From Fibrobacter succinogenes (GTDB lineage Bacteria > Fibrobacterota > Fibrobacteria > Fibrobacterales > Fibrobacteraceae): 64,000 nt of DNA. The stretch spans positions 99,408-163,407 of the forward strand of contig CADAWC010000001.1 of NCBI GenBank assembly GCA_902791475.1, read 5' to 3'. Shown one piece after another: positions 50,039-60,859 of this stretch. The translations under genes and the position numbers were made by a program. Each line of letters begins with the position of its first letter. Position 1 is the stretch's first letter. Under the pieces are notes generated by a model. The model did not search any database. It was not told the origin of the DNA and saw nothing but the letters and a program-made list of their open reading frames with translations.

Positions 50039-51768
50039 TATTTTGCATTCCTTCCGTTCACTCTGTACGTTTTTCCATTACTTCTCGTAAAGTAAGCGCC
50101 TGCACCATTGGCATTGCGACCAAAGTCTACAAAATAGCGATTGTCCTGTTGCGCATTGCGTATCGTGCGCATAGCCTCAATGGAGGTAGGCGGAATCTCG
50201 ACTTCGCCTGCTTTCAAATCTCCGCTCATCCAGCCGATGTAATCGATGTTTGCCATGCCATCTTTCGAAAGGCTTGTGAACTTGAGTTCGCTATAGCCTT
50301 GTGGCAATTCAATTTCGATGGATTGCACTTTCCATGTCGTCCACGCTGCTGTGGATTCCATGCTGCCGTCGGCGAGCAAAGTCTTGTCGCCTGCAGAAAC
50401 GCTGTAACCGCGCGCAGAACCGCCTCCGTTTGCAAAGCTGATGAACAAGGTGTATTTGCCGGATTTCAATGCGGTAACGCCGTAGGTCACGTAGCTTCCT
50501 GTGGAGTTGTCAACGTTGGCGTAACCTTCGCCGACAAATCCCGTGTTGGTTGTTTCCTTGACACCCTGAATGTCGATAAAGTCTATACCGTCAATGTACG
50601 TTTTGCATGAGTCGCTTCCGCACATAGCTGGTGCTGGCGGAGGTGGAACATAGTTGTCGTCCATCTTGGCGAGTGCTTCGAGGTATGCGTTTTCGGCGCT
50701 TAAAATTGCAGAACCGTAGTCGCCTGCCCACTGGTAGCCTGTGCGCCGTTCTTCGCTGATTTTCATGAAGTCCTGCGTTTTGGTACTCGCGCCTTCGCGG
50801 TCACAGAAGAAGTAGTTGTCATTGTTGACTTCGTAAAAACGGAACCACAGCGATGAACCTGCCTTGTCCACGACGCCTGCGGTCTTGCTAAATGCCTTGT
50901 CCTTTAGTTTGTTTTTCTTGTACCAGGCGATTGCGCCTTTGACCGCTTTCTGGATAGTTTCGTTTTGGTCGGGCCAGTTCATCAAGAACCATACAGCGCC
51001 TGCGGATTCGTTGCCGGATTTGCTCGGGAGTTCGTAGGCGCGTGCGCCTACGGGGGCGAGGCTGTTGGTGTCATGCTGTGCGCACCATACCGTGACCTTT
51101 CCGTCGTTCACGATTTGTGCCTTGAGCAAATAGTCAATGGCTTTGTTCAGTGCGGACTTCATCTTGCTTCGGGTGGCGTCATCGATGATATCCGAGTCAA
51201 AAGGCGATGCGGAATTAGCGATGTCCATCATCGTGACCATTGCACGGACCATGGCGTTGTCATTTAGCGTGATTTGGTCGGAATAGTTGCCGCGTTTGGG
51301 CCAAACTTGTGGGAGTCCGCCTTTGGAGCGCTGCATGGTCAAAAGAAAATTGACGGCTTTATTGAAACTTGTCTTAAATGCGGATTTGTAATTGCTGTTC
51401 GTCGTTTCTTTGTAACGCACGGCGAGCAAACGCATTTCTTGAATGGTGGCGTTATTGTCGATCGTGCCGAGGTCGCCACCGCCTTTAGCTTGCCATTCGG
51501 ATTTTTGGCCGCCGGAATAGGCGTTTTTGTACTTGCTCGCCATCGCCTTGTAAAAACCGCCATTTGCGATTTGCCATGTGGTCATGTTGTAGGTGTACTG
51601 GTCAATGTCCATGCCAGATGCAGCCGAAGTCAGCTCCGAGTAGCCGCGATAGCTGTTGATTTTCGAAACCGCTGTCGCAGGCGGAGTGTAAGTGGCCGCA
51701 AACGAAAAAGACGCGACAGACATTGCCGCTACAAAAAACTTGTAGTTACCAAACCCAAAATTCTTCAT
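50038..51768 (-). CDS. Pectate lyase family 10 (PL10) with CBM35-like domain
   Basis: The signal peptide (MKNFGFGNYKFFVAAMSVASFSFA) precedes a PL10 catalytic domain (about residues 30-375) with family motifs GTIDNNATIQEMRLL, SKGGLPQVWPKRGNYSDQIT and LNDNAMVRAM. A Pro-rich linker (NYVPPPPAPAM) and a CBM6/35-like domain (about 395-530, DFIDIQGVKETTNTGFVGEGY ... NIDYIGWMSG) follow. PL10 cleaves polygalacturonate by beta-elimination and prefers de-esterified pectin, which the downstream CE8 enzyme would produce. The C-terminus (RSNGKTYRVNGRNAK) lacks the final strand of the sorting tails seen in CE8, GH5 and GH127, and its stop abuts a palindromic repeat. Confidence 0.88.
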   Translation of the reverse strand: MKNFGFGNYKFFVAAMSVASFSFAATYTPPATAVSKINSYRGYSELTSAASGMDIDQYTYNMTTWQIANGGFYKAMASKYKNAYSGGQKSEWQAKGGGDLGTIDNNATIQEMRLLAVRYKETTNSNYKSAFKTSFNKAVNFLLTMQRSKGGLPQVWPKRGNYSDQITLNDNAMVRAMVTMMDIANSASPFDSDIIDDATRSKMKSALNKAIDYLLKAQIVNDGKVTVWCAQHDTNSLAPVGARAYELPSKSGNESAGAVWFLMNWPDQNETIQKAVKGAIAWYKKNKLKDKAFSKTAGVVDKAGSSLWFRFYEVNNDNYFFCDREGASTKTQDFMKISEERRTGYQWAGDYGSAILSAENAYLEALAKMDDNYVPPPPAPAMCGSDSCKTYIDGIDFIDIQGVKETTNTGFVGEGYANVDNSTGSYVTYGVTALKSGKYTLFISFANGGGSARGYSVSAGDKTLLADGSMESTAAWTTWKVQSIEIELPQGYSELKFTSLSKDGMANIDYIGWMSGDLKAGEVEIPPTSIEAMRTIRNAQQDNRYFVDFGRNANGAGAYFTRSNGKTYRVNGRNAK

Positions 51769-51849
51769 AAAAGACCTATAGAAGAGTTTTTAAACCCACA
51801 CCACTTCTATAATTTACATTATAATAGGCCGATTTTTGTTATGAATTTC

Positions 51850-52184
51850 TTTTAAGTGTTGTCTAAAGACAATGGGGCTGGTCGTGTTGTCACCCCGGTC
51901 TCTGCTTTTTGTCATGCCGGACTCCGTTCTCTTTGACCACTTAGAGCTTTGACGCTTTGCGTCAGCATCTTCGGCTCAATCATGACAGTCTGCAAGCAGC
52001 CTGTCGCGACACTCGCCTTGAATGATGGGGACTGCATCGCCATCTCGAATTTATAATACGCTCTGTATAATATTTTCCTAAAAATTTTTATAAAATCTAA
52101 AAATTGATGAAATTTCTTTAAAAACCTTGATTTTGTATAATAAAATCTATTGCAGAGCTATGCCGCAAAATCTAATTTATAGGT
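51850..52184. promoter_or_regulatory. Repeat remnants and promoter region before TIGR02147 copy 3
   Basis: The left part holds decayed palindromes (GTCACCCCGGTCTC and GTCATGCCGGACTCC, about 51889-51930). The right part is AT-rich, with TGTATAATAT at 52064-52073 and TGTATAATAA at 52134-52143; the first also occurs before copy 2 at 22974. TATAAT at 52136-52141 is the best -10, but I see no well-spaced -35. Confidence 0.4.
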
Positions 52185-53006
52185 ATGAAACCGATAACCG
52201 AATATCAAGACTACCGAGAATTCATGCGAGACTTCTACGAAGAACGCAAACGCAGTTCTTTGTTCTCGTGGCGCGAATTCTCCAAATTGGCGGGGTTCAC
52301 TTCGCCAAACTTTATACAGCTTGTTTGCGAGGGCAAAAGCCGCTTGAGCAAAACAGGCGTCGAAAAAGTGGCCGATGCTATGGGGCTTGAAGGTGCTGAT
52401 CGTGATTATTTCTTTGCGATGGAACGTTTTGGCGATGCCAAGAACGATGCGAAGAAAATCCAGGCGTTTAACGAAATGCAGAAAATCGCAAAGGAAAACC
52501 GCTTGCGAGTCGTCGATGCCGAAGCGTTCAAGTATTTTGAATCATGGGTAAATCCGGTGTTGCGCGAACTTGCTCCGATTATGCCGGGCGCAAAACCGCT
52601 GGAACTTGCACACCATTGCTACCCGGTTGTGAGTGCTGCCGAAGTTCGCCATTCACTTGACTTTATGTGCCAAGCCGAATTCCTCAAAAAAATCGGCGAA
52701 GATACCTACGTGCAGACCGAGAAAGTCGTGACGGGATCTTCCGAGGCCATCCCGTTGGCACTGCGTTCCATGAACCGCCAAATGTCAAAGTTTGCAACTG
52801 AGGCAATTGACGAAGTGCCGCCCGAAAAGCGCCACATCGCAGGCGTGACGCTTGGAATGTCCGAAGCGACGTACCAGTGGCTTGTGCAAAAGCTTGAAAC
52901 GCTTAGACTGCAGGTGGTTGCCATGGCTGCTAAAGAAAAAGAATACGATAAAGTTTATCGATTGAATTTACAACTATTCCCGCTCGCTAGTGGGGTGGAG
53001 GCCTAA
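52185..53006 (+). CDS. TIGR02147 family protein (copy 3), putative HTH regulator
   Basis: The 273-residue paralogue is more diverged than copies 1 and 2 but keeps the layout. It has MKPITEYQDYREFMRDFYEER, the HTH-like FSWREFSKLAGFTSPNFIQL ... GVEKVADAMGL, the middle FKYFESWVNPVLRELAPIMP and the end YRLNLQLFPL. There is no Shine-Dalgarno directly before ATG 52185. The lipoprotein gene begins 1 bp after its stop. As with the other two copies, a regulator-plus-lipoprotein unit is inferred. Confidence 0.87.
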   Translation: MKPITEYQDYREFMRDFYEERKRSSLFSWREFSKLAGFTSPNFIQLVCEGKSRLSKTGVEKVADAMGLEGADRDYFFAMERFGDAKNDAKKIQAFNEMQKIAKENRLRVVDAEAFKYFESWVNPVLRELAPIMPGAKPLELAHHCYPVVSAAEVRHSLDFMCQAEFLKKIGEDTYVQTEKVVTGSSEAIPLALRSMNRQMSKFATEAIDEVPPEKRHIAGVTLGMSEATYQWLVQKLETLRLQVVAMAAKEKEYDKVYRLNLQLFPLASGVEA

Positions 53007-53007
53007 T

Positions 53008-54453
53008 ATGAAAAACCTGAATAAAATAATACTAGTAGGCTTGACTGCCTTTTGGGCTGCTTGTTCCAACGATGCGGGTGCTGAATCGGGGGTCTCTGGG
53101 GCGACGACTGAACCGAGCACTTCGCCAATGGCAAATTTGACGGATGAACAGAAGGTGATTCTGACAAAGTCTTTCAAGACTCTTGTTGATTCTGCAAAGT
53201 ATGTTCTGTCTAGTAACGATGAGGTTGATGACGACGGAATTTGGGAACCTGATTCAAATTATTTGGAAATCCTTAGGTTGACATATCCGTTTGATTCAAA
53301 GCCAAAAGAGAATTTTGCTTATCCAAGCCAAAATGGCCGTCGAAAATGCAATGTTTCGACATATCCAGCGGATTTAGGTGTAGTGCTGAAACAGTCGTTT
53401 AACGCTAGTGCTAGTTTCAGTGGTCCGCAGAAAAAAACTTCAAGTGTTATATCCTCAAAACTTGTCGAAATGGATGGTGTTCCTGTTATTGTAAAATCGG
53501 TCGGAACTGAGAGCTCTCAAAATGGATATTGGGGCTACGGCGTGTCCTGTTCCGAATATTTGAATCGGTTTAAACAATCTTGTAGCGAGTCTAATGGAAT
53601 CTTCAAAGATTTTGGAGATGGATGCCGAAGTTTAAGGCTGACTATGGCTTGCTCGATGTTTGCTCCAGATGGATTGACTGAAGATGCCGTTATGGATTCA
53701 TTTACGGAAGAATATAAGAATATGTGCCAAGATGATTCCGTAAAATACGCAGCTGTTGAAAATGCAGATGACGTGATTCAAGCGTGTTCTGGTGGTGGAT
53801 ACGTAGACATGGAATCGTCTTTTTATAGCACTTGTCCTGAACCTGAAAATAATTATGATCCTGTGCTCGATAGTTTATCAGTTGCTTGGCGTATAGGCTT
53901 GAAACGTACATTTGATGCTTATAGGGAACAATTTAATGTATTTAGGGATACGGTTGATGGAACCTTACACATGTATCATTATCCAGAACTTGTTTTTGGG
54001 GATGGTGTTGCATACAATTCTTTCCCGAATGGAACAGATGTGGTAAGTGCATATCGTGAAGAGGGCGTGTATCATTTGCCTGATTCTCTGGTCGAAGTTT
54101 TTTTCCCAGAGGCGGCCCAAAGTCCGCAAGTGTTCGAAGTTCTTAAACGGAGGAACGAAACTTATTATATAATTGTTTTAAAGGATATTGGTGCTAAAGG
54201 TCATATTTTGAAAAGTATTGGTGCCGATGAAATTCGTATTTTGGATATTGTGAAAAGTGGGGAATCGTGCACGGAGAATAATGATGTTTATTATTCCGTG
54301 TATTTGATAAAAGGCTCGCCTGAATGGGATGTGAGCGGAAAGAAAATTGTGAGGGAGACTTATGTAAGCCCACTTTGGAAATGCGACGATCAAGAAAGTC
54401 TTGAACGGATTGAACCGTATGGCGAGTGGATTAATCAGTATGGATTTGTTTAA
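53008..54453 (+). CDS. Large lipoprotein paired with TIGR02147 copy 3
   Basis: ATG 53008 has GGAGG 8 nt upstream, inside the end of the TIGR02147 gene. The signal ends in a lipobox (LTAFWAAC). The 481-residue protein has an acidic Cys-containing N-terminal half. One segment (CSEYLNRFKQSC ... LTMACSMFAPDG ... SFTEEYKNMC) resembles the cysteine pattern of the copy 1 and 2 lipoproteins. The C-terminal half (VFDTLHMYHYPEL-like strands, HILKSIGADEIRILDIV) is new relative to them. Function unknown. A short terminator follows. Confidence 0.75.
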   Translation: MKNLNKIILVGLTAFWAACSNDAGAESGVSGATTEPSTSPMANLTDEQKVILTKSFKTLVDSAKYVLSSNDEVDDDGIWEPDSNYLEILRLTYPFDSKPKENFAYPSQNGRRKCNVSTYPADLGVVLKQSFNASASFSGPQKKTSSVISSKLVEMDGVPVIVKSVGTESSQNGYWGYGVSCSEYLNRFKQSCSESNGIFKDFGDGCRSLRLTMACSMFAPDGLTEDAVMDSFTEEYKNMCQDDSVKYAAVENADDVIQACSGGGYVDMESSFYSTCPEPENNYDPVLDSLSVAWRIGLKRTFDAYREQFNVFRDTVDGTLHMYHYPELVFGDGVAYNSFPNGTDVVSAYREEGVYHLPDSLVEVFFPEAAQSPQVFEVLKRRNETYYIIVLKDIGAKGHILKSIGADEIRILDIVKSGESCTENNDVYYSVYLIKGSPEWDVSGKKIVRETYVSPLWKCDDQESLERIEPYGEWINQYGFV

Positions 54454-56706
<2,253 letters not shown>

Positions 56707-56708
56707 AA

Positions 56709-56751
56709 TGTCACCCCGGACTTAGTCATCCTGGAGCGTAGCGATAGGATC
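56709..56751. repeat. Composite GTCACCCC/GTCATCC repeat
   Basis: GTCACCCCGGACTTA runs directly into GTCATCCTGGAGCGTAGCGA and TAGGATCC, i.e. two repeat types fused, just after icd. Confidence 0.65.
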
Positions 56752-56760
56752 CAAGGCATT

Positions 56761-56797
56761 AAAAAAGGAGTGTCGCAGAAATGCGCACTCCTTTTTT
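56761..56797. terminator. Bidirectional terminator between icd and the OLD gene
   Basis: AAAAAAGGAGTG, then CGCA-GAAA-TGCG, then CACTCCTTTTTTT with one bulged T. The GNRA-type loop and A/T flanks make it a good terminator for both convergent genes. Confidence 0.88.
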
Positions 56798-56815
56798 TGC
56801 TTCGCTGTGAATTTT

Positions 56816-58594
56816 TTAGAATTGCCCGCGGCTTCCGTTGATAATCCATTGGCACAAGGCTTCAATGCCATCGTAGTCGGGGAGCGTCTGCACAAAGTTC
56901 TTGGACTTGCTGCGTTCAATGAAGTTTCGCCACACCATCTCGTTTTTGCCGTTCAGCCCGAGGTGCTCTTCAATTGCGCCACGAGTCCAGACCCAAATGC
57001 CTTGCTCGCAAAGTTTATTGTGAATATTGCGGATGGGGCGTTCGGCTTCGGGCATAGAGGCCATCATCGCATACGCTGTAGAAGCGCTGATATTGCTGTG
57101 CTTGTTGACGGGGAGGCCGTTTACCAATCGCAAATGGTTGTGGCAAGCGAGCTCGCGGAACAAGTTGCGGCATTCCGTAATGTCTGGGTCATTGGCGCTC
57201 AAAAATCCGTCGCGGGTTGCCGTGGTAAACGCGTAGTCCAAATCGACTATGGCTCGCACGGGAATGTCCATTGCGCTTAAAACCTGCATACTCTTGCGGG
57301 TGTTGCTTACGCCGCCTTGACGCACGAGCGCACATTTGATAAGTGCAAAAGATTGCCCGGTGATGCGCTCGAAAAGGGCGGGCAGCACACGCCATTCCGT
57401 TTTACCTTCGGTGAGTAGCACGTAATCGGCAAACAAAAGTTCATTGCTGTTAGACAAACTAAACAGCATTTGCAACTGGCTCGGAGCATCTTTCACGACC
57501 TGGCGAACGGCATCTTCCATTCGCTTACGCATGAATGTGCCGCGTTCTCTGTTCTTGCGGATCAAGAGAGACGTGCTCACGTCTTCGCTCGTGACCATCT
57601 GTGCGGAATGCGTTGCAAAAACGACTTGATAGCCTTCGTTCGAAAGGTTCTTCAAAGCCACGCGCACGAGCTCAACTGCTTGCGGGTGCAAAAAAAGTTC
57701 CGGTGAATCAATCAATAAAAGCTTGCGGCTCAGGTAATGGTTATTGTGGTGCTTCTTGATTTCGGCGAGGTAGCGGATAAGTGCCATCTGGATGGCGCGC
57801 TGCGAACCTGCACCCATGCGCGAAATATCGCGTTCAAAACCGTCATCTTCATCAACAACTTTAATCGTTGCGCTCTTGAGGAATGTCTCGAGAGTCGGCA
57901 CGGGAATGTCGAGCTCCACGCGAACGCTCGGGAATAGCGGACGGAGTGCCGAGTTGACTTCTTTATCGAAAGCCTTGATTTCTTCGGCCTGGCTGTCGCT
58001 TCCGGGGGAGAGCAGTTCCGTAAACTGCTCGATGACCTGGCTCAATTCGCCACCAAACCTGCGTTCCAGTGGCTTGAAAATCTCGTGCATGAGCTTAGTG
58101 TAGGCTTGGTTCCCCTCAAAATCCCAAATAGCGATGGATTCCGGGAACATGCGATTAAAGGCTGCGGTAAACTTGTCATTGACGCGTACCCAGTCTTTGC
58201 CTTTGCGCTTGCCGTTTGGCGGGCAGAATGCCCAAAATTCAATATTGCCGGGGAGTTCACCCGGGATTCGCTGCACTTTCTTGACTCGGAGCGTTGTTCC
58301 CGAGAGGAACGGCTCTACTTCGGCTGCTTTTTCTTCTCCAAGACGGTTCAAAACCTGCTCGGTTATGCCCTCAAAAAGCCCTTCCGCTTCTACGGGGTGG
58401 TTCGGGTCGTCAAAATACGAGATGTCCAGCGAAAAATTGGCAAGCAACCAGCGGATTCCCATCAAAATATTCGTTTTTCCGGCGTTGTTGTAGCCGATAA
58501 GGGCGGTAAAGTCACTAAGCGGAAAAGTCTCGCGCTGGATAGAGCGGAGATTCGAAATCGTAATGCGGGACAATCTAAGTGCTTGCGGTTGCAT
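56816..58594 (-). CDS. OLD-family ATPase/TOPRIM nuclease
   Basis: The 592-residue protein has an N-terminal ABC-type ATPase: Walker A GYNNAGKT (34-41), signature RMGAGSQR (259-266), Walker B LLLIDSPE (292-299) and switch His in FATHSAQM. A C-terminal TOPRIM nuclease follows: LLTEGKTEW with Glu396 and IVDLDYA with Asp451/Asp453. This is the overcoming-lysogenization-defect (OLD) family; members act in DNA repair or phage defence. No UvrD-like helicase (GajB) gene is adjacent, so it is a solitary OLD. The residue after the Walker B Asp is Ser instead of the usual Glu. The ATG follows TATAGT by only 8 nt and lacks a Shine-Dalgarno. Confidence 0.88.
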   Translation of the reverse strand: MQPQALRLSRITISNLRSIQRETFPLSDFTALIGYNNAGKTNILMGIRWLLANFSLDISYFDDPNHPVEAEGLFEGITEQVLNRLGEEKAAEVEPFLSGTTLRVKKVQRIPGELPGNIEFWAFCPPNGKRKGKDWVRVNDKFTAAFNRMFPESIAIWDFEGNQAYTKLMHEIFKPLERRFGGELSQVIEQFTELLSPGSDSQAEEIKAFDKEVNSALRPLFPSVRVELDIPVPTLETFLKSATIKVVDEDDGFERDISRMGAGSQRAIQMALIRYLAEIKKHHNNHYLSRKLLLIDSPELFLHPQAVELVRVALKNLSNEGYQVVFATHSAQMVTSEDVSTSLLIRKNRERGTFMRKRMEDAVRQVVKDAPSQLQMLFSLSNSNELLFADYVLLTEGKTEWRVLPALFERITGQSFALIKCALVRQGGVSNTRKSMQVLSAMDIPVRAIVDLDYAFTTATRDGFLSANDPDITECRNLFRELACHNHLRLVNGLPVNKHSNISASTAYAMMASMPEAERPIRNIHNKLCEQGIWVWTRGAIEEHLGLNGKNEMVWRNFIERSKSKNFVQTLPDYDGIEALCQWIINGSRGQF

Positions 58595-58725
58595 AGCTTG
58601 AAACTATAAAAACTTTTCGGAAAAAGTCGTGTTTGGCGCAATTGCAAGCGAAAAAGTGCAGTTATTGACCGTATAAATTGGAATGATTGGGGGCTCAAAG
58701 GTGATAAAAACGAAAAAACACTTTA

Positions 58726-58760
58726 GCTGTTGGGGCTAAAGTGTTTCTTTTGGGGTTAGG
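58726..58760 (+). terminator. Terminator-like hairpin with no gene before it
   Basis: AAACACTTTAGC (58726-58737), a 7-nt loop and GCTAAAGTGTTT (58745-58756) form a perfect 12-bp stem, then CTTTT. It lies in the 372-bp gap between divergent genes; it may end a small RNA or act in the leader of the next gene. Confidence 0.55.
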
Positions 58761-58966
58761 AGGAGAACAAAGAGTTCTTGAACATAAAGGTATTTAAAGT
58801 TTGGCTTCATAATGTGTTTTTCGTCATATTCGTGTTGAAAAGTGTTGTGAACTTCTCAATGGGGTGTTGTAAATTTGCTACAATTAATATTAGGTATGTA
58901 AAAAAGAGGTTTTGTTCAGTGTCAAACTTTGATAACGAAAAGGGTTTTATTGCTAAATTTTCGGGC

Positions 58967-59989
58967 ATGAAGAAATACGCTGCTCCAGTTGTTCTTTTTG
59001 TCTTGGCTTGCGCCTTAATTGTATACCTCAAGGTTGATTTTTCTGGCTCGTCCTCCTCTTTTGACGTTAGCCGCTATATGCAGACGCGCGCAAAAATTGA
59101 TTCCTTGGAGGTTGCGCTGTGGAATTCTCAGGGAAATGTCGATGCCCAGGTGAAAATCCGCGACGAACTTTCTAACGCATGGGAAGACCTTTCGGCGATG
59201 CGCACCAATACGGCTGATGAGGCTGAAGCTCCGGAAGAAAATGTGGGAGGCTTCTCTGGTGGCGTTTGGCTTTGGATTATCGGCGGAACGCTTGCCGTGC
59301 TCCTTTGCTCCGTGATTCTTGTGCTCGTGCTTATCCACCGTAAAAAGATTGTTGAAACGCGCATGATGGAAGCTCTTGCGAAATCGAGAGAAACTGGGGA
59401 GATGCCTTCTGTGGATGATACAGAAACGGTCCTTACTCCGCGTGTTCATGCTCCTAAAAAGTCAATTATCGATGAAGCCGAAGAATTTGCCGCAAAGCGC
59501 CGTGAAACGATGGCTCTTCAGACAAAGGCTGCCGCAGGTGCAAATCCTGTCGATCAGAGTGCAACAAATTTGAATGCGTCCAACGCAAATGCTTCGAACG
59601 TGAACTCCGCGAAGGCCGCTTTCGAAGATGAACATGGCGTTCCTGAAAATCGAATTTTAACGTCTCCGTTTAACGGTAGAACGGTTCTCCGCCCGACGGC
59701 GAGAGAACGCATCACGTCTGCAATGCAGTCGCTTTCTGATGTGCTACATCATGACCGCACCAAGGTTAAGCCCGCTGCTCCGGCAGCTGCGCCAAAGCCC
59801 GAAGTTGTTGCAACAGCTGTTGCCCATCCGCTTGAGATGAACCGCTTTGATCGTGAATCTTCGGTGAACAGCAAGATTTTGCAGATGTCTCGCAGGGGGT
59901 TCCCGGCTTCGGCTATTGCTTCGAAGTTGAAGATTCCTCAGGCTAAGGTCGAGGCTGTTATCAAGGAAGCTGTAGAAGCAGGTAACTAA
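58967..59989 (+). CDS. Membrane protein with C-terminal DUF6115-like helix-turn-helix
   Basis: ATG 58967 starts MKKYAAPVVLFVLACALIVYL, a signal/anchor; the frame is open to 58778 (TTG with AGGAGG upstream), which would add 63 poorly plausible residues. The 340-residue product has a short extracytoplasmic region with a coiled coil (AKIDSLEVALWNSQGNVDAQ), a second membrane segment (VWLWIIGGTLAVLLCSVILVLVLI, near 95-118) and a long cytoplasmic, Ala/Asn-rich part. The C-terminus (ILQMSRRGFPASAIASKLKI ... VEAVIKEAVEAG) resembles DUF6115-type HTH ends. It is coupled by a one-base overlap to truA. Function unknown. Confidence 0.65.
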   Translation: MKKYAAPVVLFVLACALIVYLKVDFSGSSSSFDVSRYMQTRAKIDSLEVALWNSQGNVDAQVKIRDELSNAWEDLSAMRTNTADEAEAPEENVGGFSGGVWLWIIGGTLAVLLCSVILVLVLIHRKKIVETRMMEALAKSRETGEMPSVDDTETVLTPRVHAPKKSIIDEAEEFAAKRRETMALQTKAAAGANPVDQSATNLNASNANASNVNSAKAAFEDEHGVPENRILTSPFNGRTVLRPTARERITSAMQSLSDVLHHDRTKVKPAAPAAAPKPEVVATAVAHPLEMNRFDRESSVNSKILQMSRRGFPASAIASKLKIPQAKVEAVIKEAVEAGN

Positions 59990-60741
59990 TGCGTTACCGC
60001 TTTCGTTGTGAATATCTAGGCAGCGCCTTTTACGGCTGGCAAGAACAAAATTGTGGCGGCAAGCTCCGCTTTGTAACCGTGCAGTCTACGCTCGAAGAGG
60101 CGTTGTCTACGGCGTTACGTGCGCCCATCCGCGTGGTGGGGTCGGGCCGAACCGATACGGGCGTGCATGCCCGCGGCCAGTGTGTCCACTTTGATTTTGA
60201 TGGTGAACTGGACCCGCAGAAGGTTGTTCGTTCTGTGAACGGGCTTACCAAGCGCTTGATTCGCATCCGCGATTTAGAGCCATGTGCTCCGGACTTCAAC
60301 GCTCGCTACGATGCCGTTTTACGTTATTACCTGTACACGATATTTACGCGCCCGGTGGCGCTGATGCGTGACTTTGGCTGGGAGTGCGGTTCGCTGAATT
60401 TGGACATCGATGCGATGGGCCGCGAGGCCCAGTCTTTCCTTGGTGAACACGATTTTATTGATTTTTGCATCCCGCGTAACGATGGAAAATCGACGCTTTG
60501 CACGTTGAGCGAGTTCCGTCTGGAACGCTTGAACGACTGGAGCTGCATGTTCCATATTAAAGGGAATCGCTTTTTGCATCGTCAAGTACGTGCAATGGTC
60601 GGGACGCTTTTTGATATAGGTCGAGGCCGCTATCCCGAAGGAACGGTCAATCAGATTTTTGAGAAAAATTTCAAAGGCGAACGCACGTGGGCGCCCCCGC
60701 AGGGGCTTGTCCTCGAAAACGTGGAATATAGGGACTATTAG
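59989..60741 (+). CDS. truA: tRNA pseudouridine(38-40) synthase TruA
   Basis: The 250-residue protein is a complete TruA. It starts MRYRFRCEYLGSAFYGWQEQ, the catalytic Asp56 lies in GSGRTDTGVHA, NARYDAVLRYYLYTI follows, and the C-terminal half has FLHRQVRAMVGTLFDIGRG. It isomerises uridines 38-40 in the tRNA anticodon arm. The start overlaps the upstream stop (TAATG). The gene ends convergent to pdxJ across a repeat-filled spacer. Confidence 0.95.
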   Translation: MRYRFRCEYLGSAFYGWQEQNCGGKLRFVTVQSTLEEALSTALRAPIRVVGSGRTDTGVHARGQCVHFDFDGELDPQKVVRSVNGLTKRLIRIRDLEPCAPDFNARYDAVLRYYLYTIFTRPVALMRDFGWECGSLNLDIDAMGREAQSFLGEHDFIDFCIPRNDGKSTLCTLSEFRLERLNDWSCMFHIKGNRFLHRQVRAMVGTLFDIGRGRYPEGTVNQIFEKNFKGERTWAPPQGLVLENVEYRDY

Positions 60742-60859
60742 AAGGTGGTTAGGTAATAGGTTGTAGGTCCTAGGTTATATTCACGCACGTTGTGCGTCTG
60801 TAAAAGGGCGGCTATGCCGCGATTATAAATCCTAATCCCTAACCCCTAAAACCTAAGGC
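60742..60859. repeat. TAGGTTATAGG / CCTAACCCCTAA inverted minisatellite between convergent genes
   Basis: The left arm is built of GGTTAGGTAATAGGTTGTAG and TCCTAGGTTA; the right arm of AATCCCTAACCCCTAAAACC and TAAGGCCTAAG. They are imperfect complements, with a small GCGGCTATGCCGC hairpin between them. It probably works as a bidirectional terminator for truA and the convergent operon. Confidence 0.65.

Noticed and set aside
56816..58594. A Gabija (GajAB) defence system
   Set aside because: No UvrD-like GajB gene is adjacent; the neighbours are icd and the truA operon.
58778..58966. Upstream TTG start (58778) for the membrane-protein gene
   Set aside because: Although AGGAGG lies before it, the 63 extra residues would place odd hydrophobic and Cys-rich sequence ahead of a normal signal anchor; kept as an alternative only.
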